A stretch of 64,000 bases of DNA from JAAXVZ01 sp964392465 (lineage in GTDB: Archaea > Nanobdellota > Nanobdellia > Woesearchaeales > GW2011-AR15), in assembly GCA_964392465.1 (NCBI GenBank), contig CAYMPC010000001.1:18692-82691 (forward strand), in the 5' to 3' direction. The notes beneath the pieces were generated by a model that was not told the origin of the DNA, did no database searches, and saw nothing but the letters and a program-made list of their open reading frames with translations. Made by a program: the position numbers and the translations under genes. Positions 15,593 to 24,984 of this stretch are shown piece after piece; the stretch's first letter is position 1, and the number at the start of each line of letters is the position of its first letter.

Positions 15593-16936
15593 ATGAAGAA
15601 AAAAACAACCATATTTTTTTTAATTTTTCTTCTTTTTTTATTTTCAGTAATTATTATAATCTTCTTTTTTTCAAAGTCTATAAATCTAAGTTTTCCCAGC
15701 ATTAAAGAGTCAAAAAAAGAAATAAATGTCTTTTTTTGTCCTGAACAGAAATGTAAAGAAAAATTAATTGAACAAATTGATAATTCCTCAGATATAAAAT
15801 GCGCCTTTTATGAGCTGAATTTAGAAGACATAATAAAAAAACTAAAAGAAAAAAAAGCAGAGGTTGTTATAGAGGATTCTACTTTTAAGGAAGAAACAGG
15901 ATTCAACACTGGTTTTTCAAAAGCGTTAATGCACAATAAATTTTGTGTTTTTGATAATAAAATTGTTTTTACAGGAAGTATGAATCCTACAAAAAACGAT
16001 AATTATCAAAATAATAACAATATAATTATTATTGAATCACCTGCTCTTGCTCAGAACTATCTTGAAGAATTCAAAGAACTAAAAAATAATATTTATGGAA
16101 AAGGCGGAAAAGTAAAAAATCCCCTTATTCAATTGGGCGACACAATAATTGAAAATTATTTCTGCCCTGAAGATAACTGTAAGCTGCGTGTCATAAATGA
16201 GCTGAAAAAAGCCAACAGTTCCATATATTTTATGACCTTTAGTTTTACTGATGAGGACATAGGTAATCTATTATGGAACAAGCATTACTTAGGGTTGGAT
16301 ATAAAAGGGATTTTCGACAAAAACCAAATAAGCCAATACTCTAGATATGAAGAGTTAAAAGACTTTTCAATAATAGACAAAAACATGTATAAACTACATC
16401 ATAAAGTTTTCATAATAGATAATAAAACAGTAATTACAGGTTCATATAATCCTACAAGAAATGCAAATGAGTATAATGATGAAAATATAGTGATAATCAA
16501 AGACAGAGAGATAGCAAAAAGATATATTGAAGAGTTCAATAATTTATTTTTTCATGAAGAAAAAATGCCTGAACTTTCTTCTGATGTAATAATTTATTCA
16601 GTTTTATATGATGCATTAGGAAAAGATGAAGGTAATGAATATGTCGAATTGAAAAATATAGGTATAAACACAACAGATTTAAGCTATTATTCTTTGAGCG
16701 ATAATAAAACAAACATGAGACTTTATGGAAGTTTGGAAAAGGGCAAATTAACAAAAATAATACCGAGTTTTTCTTTAAAAAACACAAACGGCACACTCTT
16801 ACTTAAACATAATGCAAAAATCATAGACTTTCTTTTTTGGGAAGGAGAATGGAGATTGGAAGCAAAGGAAGGAACTATTTTGTTTAGAAAAGAAGAAGAT
16901 AATATTGGAGAAGATAGTTGGATATCATTAACTTAA
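15593..16936 (+). CDS. Secreted phospholipase D-type nuclease with lamin-tail domain
   Basis: Protein of 447 residues. A membrane anchor or signal (about 7-28) precedes two HKD half-sites: H114-x-K116 with D121, then GSMNPT (128-133); and H269-x-K271 with D276, then GSYNPT (283-288). Both halves keep the catalytic residues, as in PLD-type endonucleases and lipases. Residues about 318-435 resemble a lamin-tail domain (VIIYSVLYDALGKDEGNEYV, then ELKNIG), a beta-sandwich often joined to secreted nucleases. The protein therefore probably cuts nucleic acid outside the cell. It follows the thiolation-like gene by 25 bases. Confidence 0.8.
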   Translation: MKKKTTIFFLIFLLFLFSVIIIIFFFSKSINLSFPSIKESKKEINVFFCPEQKCKEKLIEQIDNSSDIKCAFYELNLEDIIKKLKEKKAEVVIEDSTFKEETGFNTGFSKALMHNKFCVFDNKIVFTGSMNPTKNDNYQNNNNIIIIESPALAQNYLEEFKELKNNIYGKGGKVKNPLIQLGDTIIENYFCPEDNCKLRVINELKKANSSIYFMTFSFTDEDIGNLLWNKHYLGLDIKGIFDKNQISQYSRYEELKDFSIIDKNMYKLHHKVFIIDNKTVITGSYNPTRNANEYNDENIVIIKDREIAKRYIEEFNNLFFHEEKMPELSSDVIIYSVLYDALGKDEGNEYVELKNIGINTTDLSYYSLSDNKTNMRLYGSLEKGKLTKIIPSFSLKNTNGTLLLKHNAKIIDFLFWEGEWRLEAKEGTILFRKEEDNIGEDSWISLT

Positions 16937-16939
16937 TTC

Positions 16940-17782
16940 TCACTTAACAAAAAAGTTTTTTATTAGTTTACCGGTTTCTTTAGGATACTCAATATAGAGA
17001 TTATGTCCAGAATTAGGAAATACTTTGAGTATGCTATTTTTTATATTTTCTAGTATGTCTTTTTGGGAAGAAAAATTAAAAAAAAAGTCTTTTTTGCCAT
17101 ATATCAAAAGCAAGGGCATGTCAATATTTTTCAACTCTTCTTTATTTATACAGAATTCTCTTGCTTTTTTCATCATTTGATATCGCAATGCCCGGGTTCT
17201 TAAAGAATTATTTAAAGAGTTTTTCAATCCGTACTTCAAATCAAAAAAAGGAGTCGTAATATTGGAATAATCTATGTTTGATTCTCTTTTTTCTTTCATA
17301 TTTTTCGATAAAAAAAAGATCAGCTCTGAAATAGGCATATAAAAAAAACCAACAAATTTTGTTTTATTTCTTATTTTATTTAAGGTGTACGTTGAGGATA
17401 TTAAAACAATCTTTTTGATTTTTATCCTTTCTTTGTACATCAAGCAGAATTTTAGTGAGACAAGACCACCAAAACTTACACCCACAATATAAATTTCTTT
17501 TGTTTTTTCTTTTTTTAAAATAGCATTAATATCCTTTCCATAGTTTTCTAATTTGTCATCTTCGATGTTTTTTGGAAAATCTGAATTTCCTCTTCCTCTT
17601 AAATCAGGAGCAATAACAATGTATTCTTTCAAAAAATAGCTATAAAGTCTCTTAAGCATGGTATGATTTCCGTGAAAACCGCCATGTACAAAAACAATAG
17701 TGCCCTTTATTTTCTTTTTTTGACAAGAAGGTAAACTTTTTGAATAATAAAGTTTGGTTTTATCAAAACTTTCTATAAACAT
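16940..17782 (-). CDS. Alpha/beta hydrolase
   Basis: Protein of 280 residues when started at ATG 17782; a longer frame to 17920 would run into the divergent transporter gene and its first 46 residues look unlike the family. The fold markers are clear: oxyanion segment FVHGGFHGNH (31-40), APDLRGRGNSD (58-68), nucleophile elbow GVSFGG with Ser103, acid-strand LLIYGKKDFFF, and catalytic His in FPNSGHNLYIEYP. Substrate is unknown; an esterase, lipase or lysophospholipase-like role is possible. It shares a short promoter region with the divergent transporter. Confidence 0.85.
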   Translation of the reverse strand: MFIESFDKTKLYYSKSLPSCQKKKIKGTIVFVHGGFHGNHTMLKRLYSYFLKEYIVIAPDLRGRGNSDFPKNIEDDKLENYGKDINAILKKEKTKEIYIVGVSFGGLVSLKFCLMYKERIKIKKIVLISSTYTLNKIRNKTKFVGFFYMPISELIFFLSKNMKEKRESNIDYSNITTPFFDLKYGLKNSLNNSLRTRALRYQMMKKAREFCINKEELKNIDMPLLLIYGKKDFFFNFSSQKDILENIKNSILKVFPNSGHNLYIEYPKETGKLIKNFFVK

Positions 17783-17844
17783 CTGTTTTTGAAAATAATA
17801 AGATATTAAAAAGTTATTTAAACTCTCTTTTGTTCTTGGCTTAG
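17783..17844. promoter_or_regulatory. Shared divergent promoter region
   Basis: Only 62 bases separate the divergent hydrolase and transporter starts. The AT-rich element AGTTATTTAAACT at about 17811-17823 is centred some 26-35 bases from both start codons and reads as a TATA-like box on each strand. One or two TBP sites could serve both genes, which would link their expression. Confidence 0.4.
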
Positions 17845-18768
17845 ATGAGCTTTTCAATAGGAATAACAATGGCCTTAATTGCAATGTTTTGCTGGGGGAT
17901 AGCAGACTTTTTGCAGGCATTGGTTATTAAGAAGATTGGCTCATTGAAGACAATGTTTTTCGGAAATTTGTTTGGAATATTCTTTTCTTTATTCTTCTTT
18001 TTTTATTTTTTCTCTTTAGGAAAGATACATATAGACCTTACAAGTTTTCTTCTTCTTTTTGGTGCAGGAATAATTGATGTTATAGGCGTATATAATTTTA
18101 TGAAATCATTTGAGATAGGAGAAATTAGTATAGTTACGCCAATATCAGCTTCTTATTCCCTTGTTACGGTAATTTTAGCATTTCTTTTTTTAGGAGAGAC
18201 ATTATCTTTCTTAAAAATAATTTCCATATTAATAATTCTTTTTGGAATTGTTCTTGTTTCCACAGATCTTAAGAAACTAAAAAACTTGCATACAGCAAGA
18301 GGAGTTAAAGAGTCTTTGATAGCTCTATTTGTATGGGGATTTTATTTTTTTGTGATAGGTGTTGTTTCAAAAAGGTTATTTGATTACACTTTTTCAGGTA
18401 TGGCGCTTACTCCTTTTGAAGCAAAAGTATCTGTTGCGATTAATTTGTTTTTCTTTTCAAACATAATCAATACTGGATTGATGATTCTTTTTTCAGGCAT
18501 AAAAGAAAAAAATAAATCCTTTTCAGTATTAAAAGCAAAAAACGTTCTACTCTTTATCTTTATTAACTTTGTTTTATATAATGTGGCTTGGATAGCAGTT
18601 AATTACGGCATAGCACAAGATCTTGTTTCAATTGTTACTCCTGTTAGTTCTCTTTATCCTGCATTGACTGTCGTGTTAGCATGGTTCTTTTTGAAAGAAA
18701 AACTTGTCCTTAATCAGAAAATAGGTGTTTTTTTAACTATTTTTGGGATTTTTTTAATAAGCCTATAA
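17845..18768 (+). CDS. DMT-superfamily (EamA) transporter
   Basis: Protein of 307 residues with about ten membrane helices in two EamA repeats: the first ends in PISASYSLVTVILAFLFLGE, the second in PVSSLYPALTVVLAWFFLKE, each followed by a helix and a GIFLI/GIVLV-type end. This internal duplication is diagnostic of the drug/metabolite transporter superfamily, which exports metabolites or exchanges sugar phosphates and nucleotides. The substrate cannot be told. No ribosome binding site precedes ATG 17845; the message is probably leaderless. Confidence 0.9.
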   Translation: MSFSIGITMALIAMFCWGIADFLQALVIKKIGSLKTMFFGNLFGIFFSLFFFFYFFSLGKIHIDLTSFLLLFGAGIIDVIGVYNFMKSFEIGEISIVTPISASYSLVTVILAFLFLGETLSFLKIISILIILFGIVLVSTDLKKLKNLHTARGVKESLIALFVWGFYFFVIGVVSKRLFDYTFSGMALTPFEAKVSVAINLFFFSNIINTGLMILFSGIKEKNKSFSVLKAKNVLLFIFINFVLYNVAWIAVNYGIAQDLVSIVTPVSSLYPALTVVLAWFFLKEKLVLNQKIGVFLTIFGIFLISL

Positions 18769-18794
18769 TTCTAAAAAATATTAAAAAGGAATAA

Positions 18795-19838
18795 TTACTC
18801 AACTATACAAGTATCTATCTTAGTAAGGTTACAAAAATCAGTAGTATAATTATATGCTCCCGCATTCAAAAAAACAATCTTATCTCCTATTTTTGGTTTA
18901 TCGAGAAAAACCCTGTATCTAAATATATCCATAGAATCAGGAGTATTGCCTTTTATTGTATATGGAATACCTTTTCCTAAATTATCGTCTAATTCTCCTT
19001 CTACAAGCAATCTAATATGTGCAACAAAAGTGTCCATAGCAGCATTGTAAACAGAGCAATCTATTATTATATTATTATCATAAATACTTTTTATGTTTGC
19101 CTCTAATTTGACAGAAGGAGCAGCAATAAATCTTCCTGGTTCAATTATCATTTTTATATTCTGATTATTAAGCCATTCTTTTAATTCTTTAATTTTATAA
19201 ACAATGTTTTTTATTATAGATACATTGAAATTCTTATACTCGGCAGGCAAACCACCGCCAATATTCACATAATCAATGTTTTTCCAATTATCCTTATCTA
19301 TTGTGTCTTCAAGCTCTTCTTTTATTTCCCATTCACTTACATTTTGAGTTTTTCTGTGAAAATGAATCCCAATTTTCTCAATGTTTTTATTTCTTCTTAG
19401 CACATGAAGATATTTATTTACTTTTTTTGAATACATACCGTAAACGAAATGTTTTCCTGTATGGATTGTGTTTTCTTTCAACTTCATCCTGAGCAGAAGG
19501 GAAATCTTTTTTTTGTTTTTTTCAATATAACTTATTAAGGTATTAAGATCGTTTTCATTGTCCACTACAAATTTATCTATTCTTCTATTGAATAATATTG
19601 AAAGCTCATCTTCATCCCAAGCTTGTGAAAAATACCAAACTCTTTGTGGATCCTTTAATGTTTTAAAATCTTCAATCGTATGTACGCTGAAAAAACAATC
19701 TGTTTTTTCCTCAAGTATTTTTCCTACTTCAATATTAGTTTTATAACTATATGAAACAACATCTGCAATTTCTTTAATCTCATTATATTTTTCTAATACC
19801 TTTTTTTTGCTTAATACAAATCTTGCTTTGCTTAACAT
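18795..19838 (-). CDS. PLP-dependent amino acid decarboxylase, alanine racemase fold
   Basis: Protein of 347 residues of the fold III group (ornithine, lysine, diaminopimelate and carboxynorspermidine decarboxylases). K33 in YSYKTN is the PLP lysine; HFHRKTQ, VNIGGGLP and IEPGRF (phosphate and cofactor site) follow in order, and DCSVYNAAMD provides the region that carries the second-subunit cysteine. It is shorter than bacterial LysA or Odc. It overlaps the deoxyhypusine synthase stop by seven to eight bases, so it probably makes the diamine needed for hypusine formation. Exact substrate (ornithine, lysine or a carboxy-polyamine) is not decided by sequence alone. Confidence 0.82.
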   Translation of the reverse strand: MLSKARFVLSKKKVLEKYNEIKEIADVVSYSYKTNIEVGKILEEKTDCFFSVHTIEDFKTLKDPQRVWYFSQAWDEDELSILFNRRIDKFVVDNENDLNTLISYIEKNKKKISLLLRMKLKENTIHTGKHFVYGMYSKKVNKYLHVLRRNKNIEKIGIHFHRKTQNVSEWEIKEELEDTIDKDNWKNIDYVNIGGGLPAEYKNFNVSIIKNIVYKIKELKEWLNNQNIKMIIEPGRFIAAPSVKLEANIKSIYDNNIIIDCSVYNAAMDTFVAHIRLLVEGELDDNLGKGIPYTIKGNTPDSMDIFRYRVFLDKPKIGDKIVFLNAGAYNYTTDFCNLTKIDTCIVE

Positions 19839-20773
19839 TTTAGTAGACCTTCTTTTTCTAATTCTTCAAGTGCTTTCATCATTACTAAAGGAAAAGTAAA
19901 GGTAACATCACCTATTACTGTTGAAACATCAGAATCATCTTTTACTTTACCCCAGCTTTTGGCTTCTTCTGTAGATGCACCAGACATGCTTCCTGAAGTA
20001 CTATGCGCAGTTGTCATATAAACAGCATAATCGAGGCCCCCATTTAATAAAGCGGCCAGTATTGCATGGTGTTTTGAGATGCTTCCTCCAAGTGAGATAA
20101 TACCTTTTTTGTCATCTTGTGAAGATGTAAAAAGGATATTTGCAAAATCTTTTACTACATCGATTACAAAATCAGGGTGTTTTTGCTGTAGCATGAAAAG
20201 ATGAAAGCCCAAAGAACCGTCTGTTATCCCAGGACAAAAAATAGGAACTTTTTTCTTTGCTGCTTGATACAAAATTGAGTTTTTATCCTCAAGCATCATA
20301 CCTATTTCATGTATCATTTCAGAGACAGGCCATCTGGCTTTTTTTTCATAAATCTTTTTCAGCATAATATTAATAGTATCTTCAAAATTCAGATAGCTTT
20401 CATTTTTTATGAATAGATTGCCTACTCTATTTACTCCTTTTTCATATAATGCAATATCATCTGATTTGAATTTCCCTATGATAAACTCCTCTCCTTTTGC
20501 TTTCATTATGTCTTCTTCTATTCCACCTACAGTTGTTACAATAATATCAATCATTCCTAATTCAATTAATTGTGCAAAAAAGCCTCTTAATCCAGAGGTT
20601 ACCATATTTGAGGTATAGGTAAAATAAATTTTTGCACCGTCTTTTTTCATTTTGACTATAACATCAACCGCTTTCTTCATTTCAGAACTTTGAAATCCAA
20701 CATTTCCCATGCTTTCAACTAATTCAGAAACACTTATTCCTTTTTTCCATATTAAATCTTTAACTTTTTTCAT
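19832..20773 (-). CDS. dys: Deoxyhypusine synthase
   Basis: Protein of 313 residues. The NAD and spermidine sites are recognisable: TYTSNMVTSGLR, TTVGGIEEDI, FCPGITDGSLGFHLF, and the catalytic lysine (K234) in LGGSISKHHAILA; VYMTTAHSTSGSMSGASTEEAKSWGK closes the NAD site. It transfers the aminobutyl group of spermidine to a lysine of aIF5A, which then promotes peptide bond formation at prolines. The ATG at 20773 is chosen because GGTGAT lies just before it; the in-frame TTG at 20785 would bury that site. It is the first gene of an operon with a decarboxylase. Confidence 0.95.
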   Translation of the reverse strand: MKKVKDLIWKKGISVSELVESMGNVGFQSSEMKKAVDVIVKMKKDGAKIYFTYTSNMVTSGLRGFFAQLIELGMIDIIVTTVGGIEEDIMKAKGEEFIIGKFKSDDIALYEKGVNRVGNLFIKNESYLNFEDTINIMLKKIYEKKARWPVSEMIHEIGMMLEDKNSILYQAAKKKVPIFCPGITDGSLGFHLFMLQQKHPDFVIDVVKDFANILFTSSQDDKKGIISLGGSISKHHAILAALLNGGLDYAVYMTTAHSTSGSMSGASTEEAKSWGKVKDDSDVSTVIGDVTFTFPLVMMKALEELEKEGLLKC

Positions 20774-20895
20774 AGATATCACCAAAACAGATTAAATCAA
20801 TAAATTAAAAGAACACAATTTTATTAATTACGCACCCATTTTATAAACTGTGCTAACCATAAAATAAAGGAGAATAAGGATATTTAAAAAATTAA

Positions 20896-21480
20896 TTACT
20901 TTTTATCTTGATCAGTATTAGGTTTTCTTAGATGATACTCAAATTTATCTTCATATTCTCTTCTTTTTAATTCTCTTTTTATTCTTTCCAACCATCTGTA
21001 CACATTAGAATGAGGGCTGCCTTTAATCAGCATCTCAATAGCTCTTCTTGCCATAGTAACAGACTCTATTGTACCAATGATACAAATTGTTTTTCCATAA
21101 ACAGAAACATAAGATTCAGTAAATTCTTCAATTAATTCTCTTGTTCTTCCATTAGTTCCAATTACCCTTCCTTTTATTCTATTAAGCTGGGAAGGATTTT
21201 CAAAATCAGGCAAATTAATCATTTCGAAGGCATAATCTTGTTTTAACAGCAATAATGCAAGTTCAGGATTAAACCCTCTTCCTATTGCCCTTATGATATC
21301 TCTTGTTGAATAAAGCAGAACAGCATCTTCACCAGAAACAGTAATCTCTCCTTCTTTGCTGTCAATTGTCAACTTTGTTTTTGTATTCTCTTCTACTTGT
21401 TTCTTGATTTCTCCTTTTTTGCCTATCAAAACAGCAATCCTGTCCTTTGGAATTTTTATCTGATAGCTAAATTCAGCCAT
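20896..21480 (-). CDS. KH-domain RNA-processing protein (Pno1/Dim2 type)
   Basis: Protein of 194 residues with two KH domains. The first has IAVLIGKKGEIKKQVEE (GxxG loop GKKG), the second KGRVIGTNGRTRELIEE (GTNG) with the usual IGTIESVTMARRAIEMLIKG end. The C-terminus RWLERIKRELKRREYEDKFE matches archaeal homologues of Pno1/Krr1, which help assemble the small ribosomal subunit. A GAGG element lies just before ATG 21480. In other archaea this gene often sits beside RIO1 kinase or eIF1A; here RIO1 is about 5 kb away on the other strand. Confidence 0.92.
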   Translation of the reverse strand: MAEFSYQIKIPKDRIAVLIGKKGEIKKQVEENTKTKLTIDSKEGEITVSGEDAVLLYSTRDIIRAIGRGFNPELALLLLKQDYAFEMINLPDFENPSQLNRIKGRVIGTNGRTRELIEEFTESYVSVYGKTICIIGTIESVTMARRAIEMLIKGSPHSNVYRWLERIKRELKRREYEDKFEYHLRKPNTDQDKK

Positions 21481-21577
21481 ATTCCTCAGAAAATATGGGT
21501 TGTTTTTAAAATTTGTCTAATACCTTTCAAAAAGCATCTCAATTAAATATTTAATATCGCTTTTATTCTCCTTTCTT

Positions 21578-22660
21578 ATGAAAGATATCTTTGCTGGAGA
21601 TAAAATTTTAAGGCATTCTGAGAGGATTGATGAATTTTTTAAATCAGGCAATGCAAGACCAATAACAGCAGAATTTGATATGACTAATTTATGCAATAAC
21701 AACTGTCCTTATTGTTTTGGTTATTACAAAAGAGAATACAATAATGCGCATATGGCTAAAGAAGAGGCAATAAAAATACTAGATGACTTAAAAGAAGAAG
21801 GGATATTGGCCATTACCTTTACTGGGGGAGGAGAGCCTCTTATGAATTCTTCTACAATAGAGGTTATGGAATATGCAGAAAAAAAAGGATTTGAGGTTGC
21901 TCTTATAACAAATGGGCTTGCTTTGAATGAGGAATATGTCAGAAGGGCATTAAAAATTTCAACATGGATTAGAATATCAGCTGATGCTGATTCTGCTGAT
22001 ACCTATGCTAAAACACATGGCATGAATGAGAAAGCATGGGATTTTGTGCTGTCTAATATTAAGAGAGCAGTTGAATTAAAAAAAGAGACAAACTCTTCTT
22101 GTACAATAGGAGTTGGCTATTTAACTTCAGAATATACTTTTTCTAAGGAACAAATGTTAAGATTTGTGAAGCTCTTTAAAAAAATAGGAGTGGATTATGT
22201 CCAGTTTAGGCCAATTATGCCAAGATGGGATGATAAAAAAGACATAGAAAAAGATACCTCTCTTGAAATAATTAAAGAATGTTTAAAAGAGACAACTGAG
22301 GATTTCAAGGTTCTTTATTCTAAGCCGAAATATGATTTAATGGAGAAACCAAGGGAACATTGGAGACCTTATGGCCTTTGTTTAGGGGCAAATTTTACAA
22401 TAGTGATAGGAGCAGACAAAAAAGTATATGTTTGTTGTCATCAAAGGGGAATTGAAAAATATGCTTTTGGAGACTTAACCAAACATACTTTTAAAGAAAT
22501 CTGGAACAGAAAGCAGGCAGCCTTTGATAAAATAGATTTTAAAGACTGCCCATATCTTTGCAGAAACAATCCTTTCAACATAATCCTTTGGGAGATAAAA
22601 ACAGGAAAAAGGAAAATAGAACAAATAAAAGAAAAAAGAGAGCATGAAAACTTTCTTTAG
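21578..22660 (+). CDS. Radical SAM protein with SPASM-like C-terminus
   Basis: Protein of 360 residues. The iron-sulfur motif is C39-x3-C43-x2-C46 (CNNNCPYC); the SAM-binding GGGEPL segment follows near residues 86-91. The C-terminal part contains further cysteines (YGLCLGA, VYVCCHQRG, DCPYLCRNNP) and FGDLTKHTFKEIWN, the hallmark of SPASM/twitch enzymes that modify peptides or proteins, although many archaeal members have unknown substrates. TATA (TTAAATATTTAATA) lies about 26 bases before ATG, so it is probably leaderless. It is convergent with the Cdc48 gene. Confidence 0.85.
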   Translation: MKDIFAGDKILRHSERIDEFFKSGNARPITAEFDMTNLCNNNCPYCFGYYKREYNNAHMAKEEAIKILDDLKEEGILAITFTGGGEPLMNSSTIEVMEYAEKKGFEVALITNGLALNEEYVRRALKISTWIRISADADSADTYAKTHGMNEKAWDFVLSNIKRAVELKKETNSSCTIGVGYLTSEYTFSKEQMLRFVKLFKKIGVDYVQFRPIMPRWDDKKDIEKDTSLEIIKECLKETTEDFKVLYSKPKYDLMEKPREHWRPYGLCLGANFTIVIGADKKVYVCCHQRGIEKYAFGDLTKHTFKEIWNRKQAAFDKIDFKDCPYLCRNNPFNIILWEIKTGKRKIEQIKEKREHENFL

Positions 22661-22667
22661 CGGATAT

Positions 22668-24950
22668 TTACCCATAATAAGCAGGTTTTGTCTCTTTCAT
22701 CTCTTTGCCGCGAGCTGCTCTGAATTGGTTTAACAATTCTTTATATGCTTCATCAATCTCTTTTGTTATACTTGGAGCAACCTTTTTCAAAGCTTCAGTA
22801 AAGTTCACTTTAAATATTTTATCAGCTTTTATGTTTTTTCTTAAAGCAAGCATTGCAGCTTCTCTGCAAACAGCTTCTAAATCTGCTCCAGCATATCCTT
22901 CAGTTTCTAAAGCAATTTCTTTAAGATCAACATCTTTTCCAAGAGGCATACTTTTTGTATGAATCTTAAGTATTTCTAATCTTGCTTTTTCATCTGGAGA
23001 ATGTACCAAAATGATTCTATCAAATCTTCCGGGTCTTAGAAGAGCAGTATCCAAAATATCAGGTCTGTTTGTTGCTCCTATAAACACAATATCATGTAAG
23101 CCAACCATTCCATCCATTTCAGTCAGCATTTGATTGACAACTTTGTCGCTTACATGCCCTTCAGATGAATCAGAACCTCTTCTTGGAGCCAAAGAATCAA
23201 TTTCATCAAAGAAGATTATTGTTGGGCTTGTTTGTCTTGCTTTTTCAAATATTTTTCTTACTGCTTTTTCAGATTCACCTACCCACTTGCTCAATAGCTC
23301 AGGACCCTTAACTAATATGAAATTAGCTTTGCTCTCTGTTGCTACAGCTTTTGCTAACAAAGTTTTTCCTGTTCCAGGCGGGCCATATAATAAAATGCCT
23401 TTTGGAGGCTTTATACCCATTCTTTTGAATACAGCTGGATTTTTCAATGGCCACTCCACAGCTTCAATTAATTCCTGTTTTACCATTTCTAGCCCACCGA
23501 TATTTTCCCATTTTACATTAGGCATTTCAATGAGAACTTCTCTTAATGCGCTCGGTCTTACAACTTTTAATGCTTCAAAGAAATTATCTTTACTTACTTT
23601 CAATTTTTCTAATACTTCTTTTGGGATTGGCTGATCTTCTTCTAATTTTAAATCTGGATATATTGTTCTCAGTAAGTTCATAGCTGCTTCTTTTGCTAAT
23701 GCAGACAAATCTGCTCCAACAAATCCATGAGTAATATCTGCGAATTCTTTCAGATTTACATTTTTCTCTAGCGGCATGTTTCTTGTATGAATCTTTAATA
23801 TATTCAATCTTCCTTCTTTATCAGGTACACCAATCTCTAGCTCTCTATCGAATCTTCCAGGTCTCCTTAATGCAGGATCTAGCTCATTTGGGATATTTGT
23901 TGCTCCTATTACAACAACCTTTCCTCTTGATTTCAAGCCATCCATTAAAGCCAGCAATTGTGCGACAACCCTTCTTTCTACTTCTCCTTTAGATTCTTCT
24001 CTTTTTGATGCAATTGCATCAATCTCGTCTATAAAAATTATGGAAGGCGCTCCTTTTTCTGCTTCTTCAAATTTTTTTCTTAGATTCTCTTCAGATTGTC
24101 CGTAATATTTGCTCATTATCTCTGGACCATTAATCAAAAAGAAATTTGCAGCAGTTTCATTTGCAACTGCCTTTGCCAACATAGTTTTTCCTGTTCCAGG
24201 AGGACCATGTAATAATACGCCCTTTGGAGGCTCTATTCCTAAAGCTTCAAAAAGTTCAGGGTGTTTTAATGGCAATTCTACCATTTCCCTTACTTTCTTA
24301 AGCTCTTCATCCAATCCTCCAATATCTTCATAAGTTACTTCAAGCATTTTTTCTTCTGCTACTTCAACTGCTTCAGGATTAAATTGGACTTCTGTTTGCT
24401 CAGTAATAATAACCGGTTGTTTTGGTAAGGTATCTACAACAACAAATTTCAAATCTCCTAGACCAAAACCCATTAGACTTTCATCAAGCATGCTGAAAAA
24501 ATCATCTCCAAACAAAGGGTTTGAGGACATTGTTCTCCTTCTGGTTTTTGTTCCCCCTAATGAGACAATATCTCCTTTCAAGACAGCTCTTCCAAGTAAT
24601 CCTTGTTTAAATATTACTGGATTAGCTCGTACAACAATTCCTTTTCTTTGAGGGGCAATAATTATTTTTTTTGCCTCAATAATATTTGCTTTTTTGATAG
24701 AAACAAGCTCACCTATACCTGCTTTTGCGTTTCTTCTTATAAGGCCATCCATTCTAATAATATTTAGTCCAATGTCTCCAGGATATGCCCTGTCTGTAAT
24801 TGCAACTGTCTTTCTTTCTCCAGTGATTTCAATAATATCTCCGGGCCTTATTCCTAAATCATGCATAAAACCAGAATCAATCCTTACAATTCCTTTATTT
24901 ACATCATCTTGAATAGCTTCAGCAACTTTTAATTTAATATCACTTACCAT
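22668..24950 (-). CDS. cdc48: AAA+ ATPase Cdc48/VAT
   Basis: Protein of 760 residues, full length for the family. The N-terminal double-psi barrel and four-stranded barrel (about 1-185) are followed by two AAA modules, each with Walker A GPPGTGKT, Walker B IIFIDEIDA or IIFFDEIDS, and the second region of homology with arginine fingers. It unfolds proteins for degradation and disassembles complexes. The C-terminus ends in Tyr-Tyr-Gly, which fits the HbYX motif that docks unfoldases on the 20S proteasome. ATG 24950 is preferred, with GGTGA just before it, over the TTG at 24962. Confidence 0.96.
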   Translation of the reverse strand: MVSDIKLKVAEAIQDDVNKGIVRIDSGFMHDLGIRPGDIIEITGERKTVAITDRAYPGDIGLNIIRMDGLIRRNAKAGIGELVSIKKANIIEAKKIIIAPQRKGIVVRANPVIFKQGLLGRAVLKGDIVSLGGTKTRRRTMSSNPLFGDDFFSMLDESLMGFGLGDLKFVVVDTLPKQPVIITEQTEVQFNPEAVEVAEEKMLEVTYEDIGGLDEELKKVREMVELPLKHPELFEALGIEPPKGVLLHGPPGTGKTMLAKAVANETAANFFLINGPEIMSKYYGQSEENLRKKFEEAEKGAPSIIFIDEIDAIASKREESKGEVERRVVAQLLALMDGLKSRGKVVVIGATNIPNELDPALRRPGRFDRELEIGVPDKEGRLNILKIHTRNMPLEKNVNLKEFADITHGFVGADLSALAKEAAMNLLRTIYPDLKLEEDQPIPKEVLEKLKVSKDNFFEALKVVRPSALREVLIEMPNVKWENIGGLEMVKQELIEAVEWPLKNPAVFKRMGIKPPKGILLYGPPGTGKTLLAKAVATESKANFILVKGPELLSKWVGESEKAVRKIFEKARQTSPTIIFFDEIDSLAPRRGSDSSEGHVSDKVVNQMLTEMDGMVGLHDIVFIGATNRPDILDTALLRPGRFDRIILVHSPDEKARLEILKIHTKSMPLGKDVDLKEIALETEGYAGADLEAVCREAAMLALRKNIKADKIFKVNFTEALKKVAPSITKEIDEAYKELLNQFRAARGKEMKETKPAYYG

Positions 24951-24984
24951 AATCTCACCCAAAGGAATTAAAAATTAGGGAATA

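Noticed and set aside
16536..16796. Minus-strand 86-residue frame
   Set aside because: It is a shadow of the phospholipase D gene with no start signal.
17783..17920. Longer N-terminus of the alpha/beta hydrolase
   Set aside because: It would cover the promoter and start of the divergent transporter, and the extra residues are unlike the family.
22668..24950. Intein in Cdc48, IF-2 or DNA ligase
   Set aside because: All three proteins are continuous and of normal length with motifs in order.
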